Source of the DNA: Deinococcus marmoris
GTDB lineage: Bacteria; Deinococcota; Deinococci; Deinococcales; Deinococcaceae
Direction of reading: 5' to 3'
Assembly (NCBI RefSeq): GCF_001949125.1
Contig: NZ_MSTI01000183.1
Location: forward strand, 1 to 17,868
DNA length: 17,868 bases
Shown: positions 7,543 to 15,401 of the stretch, in pieces
How positions within the stretch are numbered: the stretch's first letter is position 1
Layout: each line of letters opens with the position of its first letter
Notes under the pieces: generated by a model
The model's database searches: none
The model's input: the letters and a program-made list of their open reading frames with translations, nothing else
Told to the model about the DNA's origin: nothing
Made by a program: the position numbers and the translations under genes

Positions 7543-8580
7543 GTGATCAGGCCAGTCTCCCCAAGTTTTGCCTCAGCTCCCCGCGTGCTGGTGGTCTCCG
7601 AGAGTTTTCATGACCTCCCGGCGGCGCGGCGGGTGCTGGAGGAGGCAGGTTGCCAGGTCACCTACATCTGGCCGCCCGTCTCGCTGAGCGAGGTGCCCGC
7701 CGAGCAGGTGGCCCAGGCCGACGCCATCGTGATGGGCCGGGTGCTGACCAGCCCCGCCGAGCTTGGCCTGGCGCGGCGGGCGCGGGTGGTGGCCCTGCAC
7801 ACCTCTGGCCACGACAACATCGACATCGCGGCGGCCAGCAATCAGGGGGTGCTGGTTACAAATGTCAGGGGCGTCAATGCCGAGGTCTGCGCCGATTTCG
7901 GCATGGGCCTGATCCTGGCAACCTCGCGCCAGATCGTGCTGGGAGATAAATCCATCCGGGAGGGTCACTGGTTTTCCAAGACCATCAGCAGCCCGGACGT
8001 GTCGGGGGCCACGCTTGGGGTGATCGGCCTGGGCTTGATCGGCAAGGCGCTGGTCAAGCGGGCGGCAGCCTTTGACATGCGAATTCTGGCATTCACGCGC
8101 ACTCCTGACCATGACTTCGCGGCCCAGTACGGCGTGGAATACGCGCCGCTGGACACGTTGCTCGAATCGGTGGACGTGGTGTCCCTGACCACTTCGCTGT
8201 CGCCCAGCAATGTGGGCATGATCGGGGAGCGTGAGCTGCGCCTGATGAAGCCGTCTGCCGTGCTGGTCAACATCGCGCGGGGCGAATTGATCGACGAGGC
8301 TGCGCTGTACCAGGCGCTCAAGGGAGGCTGGATCGCCGGTGCGGGCCTGGACGTGTTCTGCCAGGAACCGCTGACCAGCAGTCCGTTTTTCGAGCTGGAC
8401 AACGTGGTCCTGACCCCCCACATGGCCGGACTGACCAACGGGGCCAAGACGCGGGCAGCGGTTCGGGCAGCTAAAAATGCGCTGGCAGCGCTGACTGGAC
8501 AGGTGCCGGACGATGCGGTAAACCCGCAGGCGGCTCAGGTCTGGCAGGAGCGGCAAACGGAGGTGATGCATGGCGGATAA
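7543..8580 (+). CDS. D-isomer-specific 2-hydroxyacid dehydrogenase
   Basis: 345 residues from GTG 7543, three bases after the preceding stop. GAGGT at 7528-7532 could serve as its ribosome site. The Rossmann motif G-L-G-L-I-G is at 162-167. The catalytic set is complete: Arg246 (N-I-A-R-G), Glu275 (C-Q-E-P) and His293 (T-P-H-M-A-G). S-G-H-D-N-I-D at 88-94 matches the substrate-side motif of the phosphoglycerate dehydrogenase group. After the second Rossmann strand the sequence is A-F-T-R-T with no Asp, and Arg186 there hints at NADP(H) rather than NAD(H). It interconverts a 2-hydroxy acid and a 2-keto acid. In this setting a sugar acid is more likely than phosphoglycerate, as no serine-pathway gene is nearby and no ACT domain follows. 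Confidence 0.88.
   Translation: MIRPVSPSFASAPRVLVVSESFHDLPAARRVLEEAGCQVTYIWPPVSLSEVPAEQVAQADAIVMGRVLTSPAELGLARRARVVALHTSGHDNIDIAAASNQGVLVTNVRGVNAEVCADFGMGLILATSRQIVLGDKSIREGHWFSKTISSPDVSGATLGVIGLGLIGKALVKRAAAFDMRILAFTRTPDHDFAAQYGVEYAPLDTLLESVDVVSLTTSLSPSNVGMIGERELRLMKPSAVLVNIARGELIDEAALYQALKGGWIAGAGLDVFCQEPLTSSPFFELDNVVLTPHMAGLTNGAKTRAAVRAAKNALAALTGQVPDDAVNPQAAQVWQERQTEVMHGG
8559..8567 (+). promoter_or_regulatory. Unusually complete Shine-Dalgarno for the SIS gene
   Basis: GGAGGTGAT is a full match to the complement of the 16S rRNA 3' end, with GGAGG six bases before ATG 8570. It lies inside the end of the dehydrogenase gene and fixes the SIS start despite the 11-base gene overlap. Confidence 0.85.
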
Positions 8581-9598
8581 AGTGCTGGGGACACTGACCG
8601 AGCGAGAATTCGAGTCCCAGCCAGAGGTCTGGGGGGCGGTTCTGGACCGTCGGGAGAGCAGTCCATTCCAAGATGTAGAGCGTGTAGTGGTCTTCGGCTC
8701 CGGCACGTCATATTACCTGGCGCTGCTGCTGGCCGATCTGCTGCGCACGGGCCTGGGCCTGGACGCGGTGGCCCAGCCATCGTGCGAGGTCTGGATACAT
8801 CCAGAGCGCACGTTGAAGAATCCGCAGACGCTATTCGGCGTCGCCGTCTCTCGCAGCGGCGAGTCCAGCGAGGCGGTGCTGGCGGCCCGAACCCTTAACG
8901 ATCTGGGGGGCAGGGTACTGGCGATCAGTTGCCACGCCGACAGCACGCTGGTCAAGATGGCCGATCAGGTTCTCCTCGTCCCAGAAGGCGCGGAGGAAGG
9001 GCTGGTCATGAGCCGTTCGTTCAGCTCGATGTTGCTGGCCGTGCAGAAGATTGTGATGGGGGAGAGCGGCAGTAATTTGAACGCTCTACCCGCCGCCGCC
9101 CGCCGGGTGCTGGACAAGTGCGAGAAGCCGTTGAAACAGCTTGCCCACAAAACTGACTTCCAGCGCTTCGTCTTCCTGGGTAGCGGTGTCAATCTACCGC
9201 TGACTCAGGAAGCTGCCCTCAAGATGCAGGAAATGGCGATTGTCACCAGCGAGGCGTACTCCGCGCTGGAATACCGCCACGGCCCCAAGGCGACGGCGGG
9301 GCCAGACACCCTGGTCACGCTGTTTGCCTGGGACAGCCACCGCGCCGAGCAGCGCCAGCTTCTCAAGGACCTGCACGGCTACGGCGTGACCACGCTGGTC
9401 ATCGGGGAAAACCTAGACGACCTGGCGGCGGTTTCCGACGCGCGGGTGGAACTGGATTCGGGGCTGGACGAGACGGGCCGACTGGCCCTGAATCTGCTGC
9501 CCGTTCACCGCCTGGCGCTGGAAACAGCCCGGCGACTGGGCCGTGACCCGGACTTGTCCCAGAACCTGACACAGGTGGTGAGACTGGCCTCCACCTGA
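8570..9598 (+). CDS. Double-SIS-domain sugar-phosphate isomerase/deaminase, copy 1
   Basis: 342 residues with two SIS (sugar isomerase) domains and no N-terminal glutaminase, so it resembles the isomerase half of GlmS, or AgaS/GlmD/FrlB proteins. Domain 1 has G-S-G-T-S-Y-Y (43-49) and S-R-S-G-E-S-S-E (94-101), the phosphosugar-binding signatures. Domain 2 has F-L-G-S-G (202-206), Q-E-A-A-L-K-M-Q-E (213-221) and E-Y-R-H-G-P (234-239), near the usual catalytic Glu and His. The C-terminal G-R-D-P-D-L-S-Q-N-L matches the C-tail of such enzymes. Without glutaminase, it likely deaminates or isomerises an aminosugar phosphate, or cleaves a sugar-phosphate amine, in the cytoplasm. It overlaps the dehydrogenase gene by 11 bases and has a paralogue at the right end of the window. 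Confidence 0.87.
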   Translation: MADKVLGTLTEREFESQPEVWGAVLDRRESSPFQDVERVVVFGSGTSYYLALLLADLLRTGLGLDAVAQPSCEVWIHPERTLKNPQTLFGVAVSRSGESSEAVLAARTLNDLGGRVLAISCHADSTLVKMADQVLLVPEGAEEGLVMSRSFSSMLLAVQKIVMGESGSNLNALPAAARRVLDKCEKPLKQLAHKTDFQRFVFLGSGVNLPLTQEAALKMQEMAIVTSEAYSALEYRHGPKATAGPDTLVTLFAWDSHRAEQRQLLKDLHGYGVTTLVIGENLDDLAAVSDARVELDSGLDETGRLALNLLPVHRLALETARRLGRDPDLSQNLTQVVRLAST

Positions 9599-9684
9599 GT
9601 GCTAGAGCTTAACCTCACCATTGTTTCCTCAACGGCGGGCATTGTTTGCGTCGCCTGGCCCTGTCATGTCTTCAAGAGGTGTAT
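9599..9684. other. 86-bp gap between SIS and glycosidase genes
   Basis: This is the longest gap inside the plus-strand series. It holds two copies of CATTGTTT (9619-9626 and 9640-9647) whose starts are 21 bases apart, about two helical turns. No terminator hairpin is visible. It could carry an internal promoter, but I see no clear -35/-10 pair. Confidence 0.35.
9675..9680 (+). promoter_or_regulatory. Ribosome binding site of the GH4 gene
   Basis: AGAGGT four bases before ATG 9685. It selects this start, right before the Rossmann fold, over the extended open frame upstream. Confidence 0.7.
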
Positions 9685-11052
9685 ATGTCAAGAAAGCTGG
9701 TCTTAATCGGAGCTGGAAGTACTGTGTTCACGCAACGTCTGGTGGCCGACCTGATCAAAATGCCCAGACCAGAGGACTGGGAACTGGCGCTGGTGGACAT
9801 CGACGCCTATACGCTGGAATCGGTAGAACTGCTGGTTAAAAAAATGCTGGCCACCGGCGGCGCGGACATCAAAGTCACGGTCAGCACGGACCGGCGTGAC
9901 GTACTGCCGGGGGCGGACGTGGTGGTGTCCACCATCGCCGTGGGCGGGCGGCGCGGCTGGGAGACCGACGTGGTGGTGCCGCGCAAGTACGGTATCTACC
10001 AGCCGGTGGGCGACACCGTGATGCCCGGCGGGATTTCGCGTGCCATGCGGATGATTCCGGCGATGGTGGCGATGGCCGAGGACGTCAAGGCGCTGTGTCC
10101 CCGGGCGCATTTCTTCAACTACGCCAACCCGATGACCGCCAACTGCCGCGCCATCCACAAGGCGACGGGCGTGCCGGTGATCGGCCTGTGCCACGGTCTG
10201 GGCTATGTAGAGGGTCAGATTGCCAGTTTCCTGGAAGTACCGCGCCAGGACGTGCGCTCCATCGGCGTGGGCCTCAATCACCTGACCTTTATCACCGATC
10301 TGTTTTACCAGGGTCAGAACGCTTGGCCGATGGCGCGCGCCAAACTGGCCGAGCAGCGCCCAGACCTGGAACGCGAACTGGCCGAGAAAACCGAGTTCCC
10401 CAATGGCGTGTCGGGCCGCCCTGAACGCTATTCCGATCAACCCTTCGCCTGGAATTTCTTCCTTCAACGCGGCGTCTTTCCCTGCGCGATGGATCGCCAC
10501 GCCACCGAATTCTTCCCCGAACGCTTTCCGGGCGGCCAGTATTACGGCAAGACGCTGGGCGTGGACGCTTTCCCCATTGACAAGCGCATCGCTTATGGCG
10601 ACGAACAGTACGTGCAGATGGACGAATTTGCCCGCTCGGACGCGCCGCTGACCACCGAGGATCTGGCGCAGGTGCCAGGGGAACACGAGGACCTGCTGGA
10701 CATCATCGACTCGCTGTACGGCGACGGACGGCGGGTGTTCTCAGTGAACATGGTCAATGGCGGCGCGGTGCCCAACCTGCCCGACTGGGCGGTGTTGGAG
10801 CTGCCAGCCGCCGCCACTGGGCGCGGTTTTATCCCGCTGTCGCTGGGGCCGCTTCGTGAGGATCTGGCCGCCATCATCCGCCGCAAGCTGGACAGCATTG
10901 AGATCACCGTGGACGCGGCCCTCAGCGGCGACGAGGGCCTGTTTGTAGAAGCGCTGCTGGCCGACGGAGCCGTGACCGAGCGGAGCATGGCGCGGGACCT
11001 GGCGGCGGAACTGATCCAAGCGCACAAAGAGCATCTGCCACAGTTTGCGTAA
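9685..11052 (+). CDS. Glycoside hydrolase family 4 (NAD- and metal-dependent), alpha-glucuronidase/alpha-glucosidase/alpha-galactosidase type
   Basis: 455 residues, standard GH4 length. The N-terminus [13 protein letters not shown] (4-16) is the NAD-binding turn and V-D-I-D (37-40) the acidic end of strand 2. G-D-T-V-M-P-G-G-I (109-117) and N-Y-A-N-P-M (145-150) are GH4 marks. The divalent metal is held by Cys169 in L-C-H-G and His199 in G-L-N-H. GH4 enzymes cleave glycosides by transient oxidation at C3, elimination and re-reduction, so NAD+ is a bound helper. As I recall, published GH4 work assigns C-H-E-V to alpha-glucosidases, C-H-S-V to alpha-galactosidases, C-H-G-x to alpha-glucuronidases and C-N-x-P to phospho-glycosidases. 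By that rule this is an alpha-glucuronidase type. It has no signal peptide, so it acts on imported glycoside. Confidence 0.9.
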   Translation: MSRKLVLIGAGSTVFTQRLVADLIKMPRPEDWELALVDIDAYTLESVELLVKKMLATGGADIKVTVSTDRRDVLPGADVVVSTIAVGGRRGWETDVVVPRKYGIYQPVGDTVMPGGISRAMRMIPAMVAMAEDVKALCPRAHFFNYANPMTANCRAIHKATGVPVIGLCHGLGYVEGQIASFLEVPRQDVRSIGVGLNHLTFITDLFYQGQNAWPMARAKLAEQRPDLERELAEKTEFPNGVSGRPERYSDQPFAWNFFLQRGVFPCAMDRHATEFFPERFPGGQYYGKTLGVDAFPIDKRIAYGDEQYVQMDEFARSDAPLTTEDLAQVPGEHEDLLDIIDSLYGDGRRVFSVNMVNGGAVPNLPDWAVLELPAAATGRGFIPLSLGPLREDLAAIIRRKLDSIEITVDAALSGDEGLFVEALLADGAVTERSMARDLAAELIQAHKEHLPQFA

Positions 11053-11092
11053 CCGGTCCTCGCCCCTTTCCCCCAATCTGTCCCGTTCCGCC

Positions 11093-11097
11093 GGAGG
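11093..11097 (+). promoter_or_regulatory. Ribosome binding site of the IlvD-type gene
   Basis: GGAGG four bases before ATG 11102. The reading frame is open further upstream to 11045, inside the glycosidase gene, but this site fixes the start. Confidence 0.8.
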
Positions 11098-11101
11098 AAC
11101 C

Positions 11102-12799
11102 ATGACTGACACGCTTAAGCAGCCCAAACTGAATGCCCGCAGCGCCATCACTACTGAGGGCGACGAGCGGATGCCCAACCGCGCCATGTTGCGGGCGGTG
11201 GGCTTCACCGACGCCGATTTCGGCAAACCCATCGTGGGCGTGGCCAGCGCGGCCAGCGACCTGACGCCGTGCAACGCTGGACTGGCCGCAACCGCGCAGG
11301 CCGTGCGCGAGGGCGCGAGCGCCGCCGGGGCCATGCCACGGTTGTTCGGGACCATCACCGTGTCGGATGCCATCAGCATGGGCACCGAGGGGATGAAGTG
11401 CAGCCTGATCAGCCGCGAGGTGATCGCTGACAGCATCGAGACCGTGTGCCGGGCGCTCAGCTACGACGGCCTGCTGGCGGTGGGCGGCTGCGACAAGAAC
11501 ATGCCGGGAGCGATGATCGCGATGGCTCGGCTGAATATTCCAGCCATCTTCGTGTACGGCGGCACCATGTCGCCGGGCCGTTTCCAGGGCCGCGACATCA
11601 ACATCATCACGGCTTTCGAGGCGGTGGGCGAGCTGGGCGCGGGCCGCCTGTCGCGCGAGGATTTCACGGCCATCGAGCGCAGCGCCTGTCCAGGGGCCGG
11701 TTCGTGCGGCGGGATGTACACCGCCAATACGATGAGCAGCGCTTTTGAGGCCATGGGCATGATGATGCCCGGCAGCGCTACGGTGGGGGCTGAGGATCCA
11801 ACTGCCCTGGACTACGCGCGGGCCAGCGGTGAGGCGCTGTACCGCCTGATTGAGCTGGATCTCAAGCCTAGCGACATCATCACGCGTCAGTCGCTAGAGA
11901 ACGCGGTGACGGTGGTGATGGCGACGGGCGGCTCCACCAACGCGGTGCTGCACTTCCTGGCGATTGCCCACTCCATGCAACTCGAATTCGATCTGGACGA
12001 CTTCGAGCGCATCCGAGAACGCGTGCCACACCTGGCCGACATGACCCCGTCGGGCAAATATGGAGCCACCGACTTGCACCGGGTGGGCGGCATTCCGCTG
12101 ATCATGAAGATGCTGCTGAAAGAGGGCCTGATCCACGGCGACTGCCTGACCGTGACCGGAAAAACGGTGGCCGAGAACCTGGCTGACGTGCCGGACGCGC
12201 CCGCCGCCGATCAGGATGTGGTGCTGCCCTTTGACCGGCCCGTGTCGCCGGAAGGCCACCTGGTCATCCTGCGCGGCAACCTGGCCCCGGACGGCGCGGT
12301 TGCCAAGATCAGCGGCGTCAAGCGCCCCCGTATGAGCGGTCCGGCGCGGCTGTACGACTCCGAGGAAAGCGCCATGAGCGCCATCATGCGCGGCGACATC
12401 CAGGCCGGCGACATGGTGATCATCCGCTACGAGGGGCCGCAGGGCGGGCCGGGTATGCGCGAGATGCTGTCGCCCACCGCCGCCATCATCGGACGCGGCC
12501 TGGGCGATAGTGTGGGCCTGATCACAGACGGGCGCTTCTCCGGCGCGACGCACGGCATGGTGGTGGGTCACGTCGCCCCGGAAGCCTACGTGGGCGGCCC
12601 GCTGGCGCTGCTGCGCGAGGGTGACACCGTGACCATCGACGCAGACGCCCGTTTGCTGGCCGCCGATCTGAGCGACGAGGAGTTCTCTGCCCGCCGCGCC
12701 GAGTGGCAGGCCCCGGAGCCGCGTTACCGGCGCGGGGTACTGTCCAAGTACGCCCGCCACGTCTCCAGCGCCTCCCAGGGCGCGGTGACCGACGGGTGA
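11102..12799 (+). CDS. ilvD: IlvD/Edd-family dehydratase, most like dihydroxy-acid dehydratase
   Basis: 565 residues, full length. Three Fe-S cluster cysteines are in place: Cys57 (T-P-C-N), Cys130 (G-G-C-D-K-N) and Cys202 (G-S-C-G-G-M-Y). Lys132 would be the carbamylated metal ligand, and T-D-G-R-F-S-G near the C-terminus carries the Ser used for proton abstraction. The enzyme removes water from a 2,3-dihydroxy acid to give a 2-keto-3-deoxy acid. Stretches such as [20 protein letters not shown] and G-V-L-S-K-Y resemble true IlvD of valine/isoleucine synthesis more than Edd. The neighbours, however, are sugar-catabolic, and sugar-acid dehydratases of this family (arabonate, xylonate) differ little in motif. 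The symbol is therefore a family label. The next gene starts inside its stop codon (GTGA). Confidence 0.85.
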   Translation: MTDTLKQPKLNARSAITTEGDERMPNRAMLRAVGFTDADFGKPIVGVASAASDLTPCNAGLAATAQAVREGASAAGAMPRLFGTITVSDAISMGTEGMKCSLISREVIADSIETVCRALSYDGLLAVGGCDKNMPGAMIAMARLNIPAIFVYGGTMSPGRFQGRDINIITAFEAVGELGAGRLSREDFTAIERSACPGAGSCGGMYTANTMSSAFEAMGMMMPGSATVGAEDPTALDYARASGEALYRLIELDLKPSDIITRQSLENAVTVVMATGGSTNAVLHFLAIAHSMQLEFDLDDFERIRERVPHLADMTPSGKYGATDLHRVGGIPLIMKMLLKEGLIHGDCLTVTGKTVAENLADVPDAPAADQDVVLPFDRPVSPEGHLVILRGNLAPDGAVAKISGVKRPRMSGPARLYDSEESAMSAIMRGDIQAGDMVIIRYEGPQGGPGMREMLSPTAAIIGRGLGDSVGLITDGRFSGATHGMVVGHVAPEAYVGGPLALLREGDTVTIDADARLLAADLSDEEFSARRAEWQAPEPRYRRGVLSKYARHVSSASQGAVTDG

Positions 12800-13509
12800 G
12801 CGCCGCACGCGTGTCTGCCGATCCCAGCCGCCGCATCGAGCTGGAGGGCGTCGGCCCTGCCGAGAGACCGATTGACCTGGGCCTGGAATTGACCGGCTTC
12901 CAGACGCTGGGCTACCGGATGTACCAGTTCCGCGCCGGGCAGGAGATCGACGGCGAGGCCGAGGGCGACGAGGTCTTGATCCTGATTCTGAGCGGTCAGG
13001 TGCAGATGCGGGTGGACGAGGGCGAGATCTGGACGCTGGGCGACGGCCCCGCAGCGTTCGACGCCCCGCCCGCCGCCGTCTACCTGCCTCCGAATCACCA
13101 TTACAGAATCACAACCCTTCAGGACGCGCAGGTGGGCTACGTCCGCTCGCCTGCTCACGGGAAGTACCCGCCGCGTTTGCTTCGGCCAGAAGATAACGGC
13201 ACAGAAGCCACGGCAGGACAGCACCAGCGCTCTGTCCTGGGGGCGGGGCATTCTGAGCGCCTGAGATGCTCTCAAATCTTGCTGGAAGCCGGAATTGAGC
13301 TGAGGCTGGATAGTGCAGGAGAGCGCATCGTTCACTTTCACCTGAGTGGAGACAGCCGCGCCCACTGGGTTCACGATGGAAGCATGCAGACATTGAAGGA
13401 TGGAGACGCCCTGATGGCCTGCGACGAGGATTTGAATCTAGGAGTTGAGACTGGGCAGGCCGCCGCACTTTCGTTCTGGACACAACCTCTCCAACCGGGC
13501 CAGCCATGA
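12796..13509 (+). CDS. IolB/KduI-like cupin protein with altered C-terminal half
   Basis: 237 residues from GTG 12796, which overlaps the dehydratase TGA as GTGA. The frame is open further upstream, but that part lies wholly inside the dehydratase gene. The N-terminal half (about 30-120) matches 5-deoxy-glucuronate isomerase (IolB): [13 protein letters not shown], then [16 protein letters not shown]. IolB and KduI isomerise uronate-type sugars in inositol and pectin catabolism. Their metal site, a P-P-H-x-H-D...E motif early in the second cupin half, is not visible. At that place the sequence reads [13 protein letters not shown]. The protein is also some 30 residues shorter than usual IolB. 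It may have lost isomerase activity, have changed function, or bind sugar as a sensor. No other inositol gene cluster member such as IolC or IolD is present. Confidence 0.65.
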   Translation: MSAARVSADPSRRIELEGVGPAERPIDLGLELTGFQTLGYRMYQFRAGQEIDGEAEGDEVLILILSGQVQMRVDEGEIWTLGDGPAAFDAPPAAVYLPPNHHYRITTLQDAQVGYVRSPAHGKYPPRLLRPEDNGTEATAGQHQRSVLGAGHSERLRCSQILLEAGIELRLDSAGERIVHFHLSGDSRAHWVHDGSMQTLKDGDALMACDEDLNLGVETGQAAALSFWTQPLQPGQP

Positions 13510-14354
13510 GACTCCTGCGTTTCGGCCCGCCCGGCGAGGAAAAGCCTGGCCTGCTGGATGCACAGGGCCAGATTCGTGACCTGAGCGGCGTCATCCCCGA
13601 TCTGCACCCACAGACGCTCGGACCGGACACGCTGGAGAGAATCCGGCAACTGAACGCCGACGAGTTGCCCGCCGTGGCCCCTGACGTGCGGCTCGGAGCC
13701 TGCGTCGGCCAGATGGGCAAATTCGTCTGCGTGGGCCTCAATTATCACAAGCACGCGCAGGAAGCGGGGATGGCCGCGCCCGCAGAGCCGATTCTTTTCC
13801 TCAAGGCGAACAGCGCTGTGCAGGGGCCGCACGACGACGTGATCCTGCCGCGCGGCTCGGTCAAGTCCGACTGGGAAGTGGAGCTGGGCGTGGTGCTCGG
13901 CACGCGGGCCAGCTACGTTTCCGAGGCTGAGGCACTCTCCCACGTGGCCGGTTACTGCGTGGTCAATGATCTGTCGGAACGCGAATACCAACTGGAGCGC
14001 GGCGGCACCTGGGACAAGGGCAAGGGCTGCGACACCTTTGGCCCCATCGGCCCCTGGCTGGTCACCCCGGATGAGGTTCCCGATCCACAGAACCTGCGGC
14101 TGTGGCTGGACGTGGACGGCGTGCGCCAGCAGGATGGCAACACATCGGGGATGATCTTCGGCGTGGCCTTCCTGATCTCCTACATCAGCCGCTTCATGAC
14201 GCTGCACCCCGGCGACGTCATCGCCACCGGCACCCCAGAGGGCGTGGGCATGGGCCACAAGCCGCAGCCGATTTATTTACGAGACGGCCAGACCATGCGC
14301 CTGGGCATTGACGGCCTGGGCGAGCAGCGTCAGCGGGTGCGGACCGGGGAGTAA
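13506..14354 (+). CDS. Fumarylacetoacetate hydrolase (FAH) family protein
   Basis: 282 residues, starting in an ATGA overlap with the cupin gene. The catalytic fold is marked by G-L-N-Y-H-K-H-A (77-84), F-L-K-A-N-S-A-V (98-105) and D-W-E-V-E-L-G (122-128) with the metal-binding Glu pair. Next come N-D-L-S-E-R-E (154-160), K-G-C-D-T-F-G-P-I-G-P-W (173-184) and, near the end, G-T-P-E-G-V-G-M-G. This subgroup cleaves or hydrates 2,4-diketo acids. Close relatives include 2,4-diketo-3-deoxy-fuconate hydrolase and proteins annotated as ureidoglycolate lyase. With a dehydrogenase and a dehydratase in the same operon, a 2-keto-3-deoxy or 2,4-diketo-3-deoxy sugar acid is a likely substrate, splitting to pyruvate plus a hydroxy acid. 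That assignment is inference. Confidence 0.88.
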   Translation: MRLLRFGPPGEEKPGLLDAQGQIRDLSGVIPDLHPQTLGPDTLERIRQLNADELPAVAPDVRLGACVGQMGKFVCVGLNYHKHAQEAGMAAPAEPILFLKANSAVQGPHDDVILPRGSVKSDWEVELGVVLGTRASYVSEAEALSHVAGYCVVNDLSEREYQLERGGTWDKGKGCDTFGPIGPWLVTPDEVPDPQNLRLWLDVDGVRQQDGNTSGMIFGVAFLISYISRFMTLHPGDVIATGTPEGVGMGHKPQPIYLRDGQTMRLGIDGLGEQRQRVRTGE

Positions 14355-14388
14355 GCAAGCCATTTCATTCAATGGAGACGCGTAAACG

Positions 14389-14709
14389 ATGACTGAAAGT
14401 GGAAGGACTGAAAAGGCGCGGCGCGTCCTGGGAACACTGCGCGCCGCGATGTCGCGGTCTCTGAACAGCGAGGGCATCCCGATGCTGCTGGCGCTGGTGG
14501 ACGAGCGCGGAACGATGCCAGTGGTCACAGACCCGGAGACGCTGGCTCAGGGTGAGCTGCTGGCCGGGCGCGTGCAGGAGGTTCGCGAGACCCTCGCCCC
14601 GGACATGCCTGACCGGGATCACGGCGGGGTGGTTCGCGCCCTGATTATGGCTGTGCATGAACTGACCGATCTCAAAGCGCCGGATGTTTTACAGGAGTCC
14701 AATGGCTGA
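14389..14709 (+). CDS. Small 106-aa protein of unknown function, copy 2
   Basis: Not recognised as any named family. It has a basic, helical N-terminus (K-A-R-R-V-L-G-T-L-R), then S-E-G-I-P-M-L-L-A-L-V-D-E-R-G, which aligns with V-E-G-V-A-T-L-L-T-L-E-D-E-T-G of the protein at 5457-5137. The two have the same length, the same M-T-E start and the same position just before a NodB-like gene. The C-terminal thirds diverge. There is no membrane segment or signal. A TGGAG site at 14373-14377 lies eleven bases before the ATG, and 34 bases separate it from the FAH gene. Its last 8 bases overlap the NodB-like gene, so the pair is translationally coupled. A partner role for the NodB-like protein is inferred from the repeated pairing only. 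Confidence 0.75.
   Translation: MTESGRTEKARRVLGTLRAAMSRSLNSEGIPMLLALVDERGTMPVVTDPETLAQGELLAGRVQEVRETLAPDMPDRDHGGVVRALIMAVHELTDLKAPDVLQESNG
14693..14697 (+). promoter_or_regulatory. Ribosome binding site of NodB-like copy 2
   Basis: AGGAG four bases before ATG 14702, inside the end of the small gene. It favours this start over the in-frame ATG at 14684, as does alignment with copy 1. Confidence 0.75.
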
Positions 14710-15382
14710 CCTGGGCTTCACGCGGCACATCGACGCCATTCGCGGCGGCCACTTCCTGCGCGTCGTGAATTACCACAACCCCCCCGCCAGTTCGGCTCAG
14801 GTACTGCGCCGCGAACTCCAGCGGCTGAGTGAACACTTTGACAGTGTGAGCCTGCAAGATCTGGACAGTTTCTTCGAAACCGGGCGCTGGCCTGGCACCC
14901 GTCCGGTCTTCATGCCTGTCTTCTATGAGGGTTACCGCAACAGCATTGACGTGGCCGCCCCCATCTGTGATGAACTGGGCATCACCGGCTGGTTCCCGGT
15001 CTGCACGGGATTTATCGACTGCCCCCCGGCGCAGCAGGAGTTCCACGCCCACGCGCACGACATCGGCCTGGTGGACGAGGAAAATGACCATGGGCGGCTG
15101 GCGATGTCCTGGGACGAGGTACAGGCGCTGTCGCGCCGCCATGTGGTGACCCCGCACACCGCCTCACACGTCGGGCTGGCCGATGTCTGGAATGACGAGG
15201 ACTTCGAGCGCGAGATTTTTGAGCCGAAGCGGAAAATGGACGCGGTGACTGGACAGTTGGCCCCCGCCTTTTCGTGGCTGCGCGGCACCGCCTGCGGGCT
15301 GAGTCCCCGGCACGACGCCGCCATTCGCGCAGCGGGTTACCGCTATCACCTGGGCAACACGATGATTCACCGCATCGCCTAG
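14702..15382 (+). CDS. NodB-fold polysaccharide deacetylase-like protein, copy 2 (atypical active site)
   Basis: 226 residues, clearly a paralogue of the protein at 5133-4447. Shared stretches include V-N-(Y/F)-H-N near residue 22, F-F-E-T-G-R-W against W-F-E-T-G-G-W, F-Y-(E/N)-G-Y-R-N, R-L-A-M-S-W-D-E-V and R-H-V-V-x-x-H-T. The T-F-D-D-G motif is replaced by V-F-Y-E-G-Y-R-N (73-80). Here Glu76 takes the place of the metal-binding Asp and could still hold a metal. P-H-T-A-S-H (151-156) keeps the two His. The C-terminal motifs of full deacetylases are absent and the protein is short. No signal peptide is seen, so it works inside the cell, unlike most wall deacetylases. Deacetylation of an imported N-acetyl sugar is possible but unproven. 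The gene overlaps the small gene by 8 bases. Confidence 0.78.
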   Translation: MADLGFTRHIDAIRGGHFLRVVNYHNPPASSAQVLRRELQRLSEHFDSVSLQDLDSFFETGRWPGTRPVFMPVFYEGYRNSIDVAAPICDELGITGWFPVCTGFIDCPPAQQEFHAHAHDIGLVDEENDHGRLAMSWDEVQALSRRHVVTPHTASHVGLADVWNDEDFEREIFEPKRKMDAVTGQLAPAFSWLRGTACGLSPRHDAAIRAAGYRYHLGNTMIHRIA

Positions 15383-15401
15383 CCTGCTGCATGGGAGACA
15401 C

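Noticed and set aside
7573..8706. Long open frame on the minus strand (377 codons) opposite the dehydrogenase
   Set aside because: It is an antisense shadow caused by high GC content. Its translation is Arg/His/Gln-rich without family motifs, while the plus strand has complete catalytic motifs.
8570..9598. Glucosamine-6-phosphate synthase (GlmS)
   Set aside because: The protein lacks the N-terminal Cys glutaminase domain and is about half the length of GlmS.
9619..9647. CATTGTTT direct repeat, 21-base period, as an operator
   Set aside because: Two 8-mers with helical spacing are suggestive but too short to claim. There is no clear promoter beside them and the surrounding genes look co-directional.
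9703..10686. Long minus-strand open frame opposite the GH4 gene
   Set aside because: The translation is rich in His, Arg and Gly and matches nothing. The plus-strand gene is unambiguous.
14360..14375. CCATT...AATGG hairpin before the second small gene
   Set aside because: A 5-bp stem could mask the ribosome site, but such short repeats are expected by chance.
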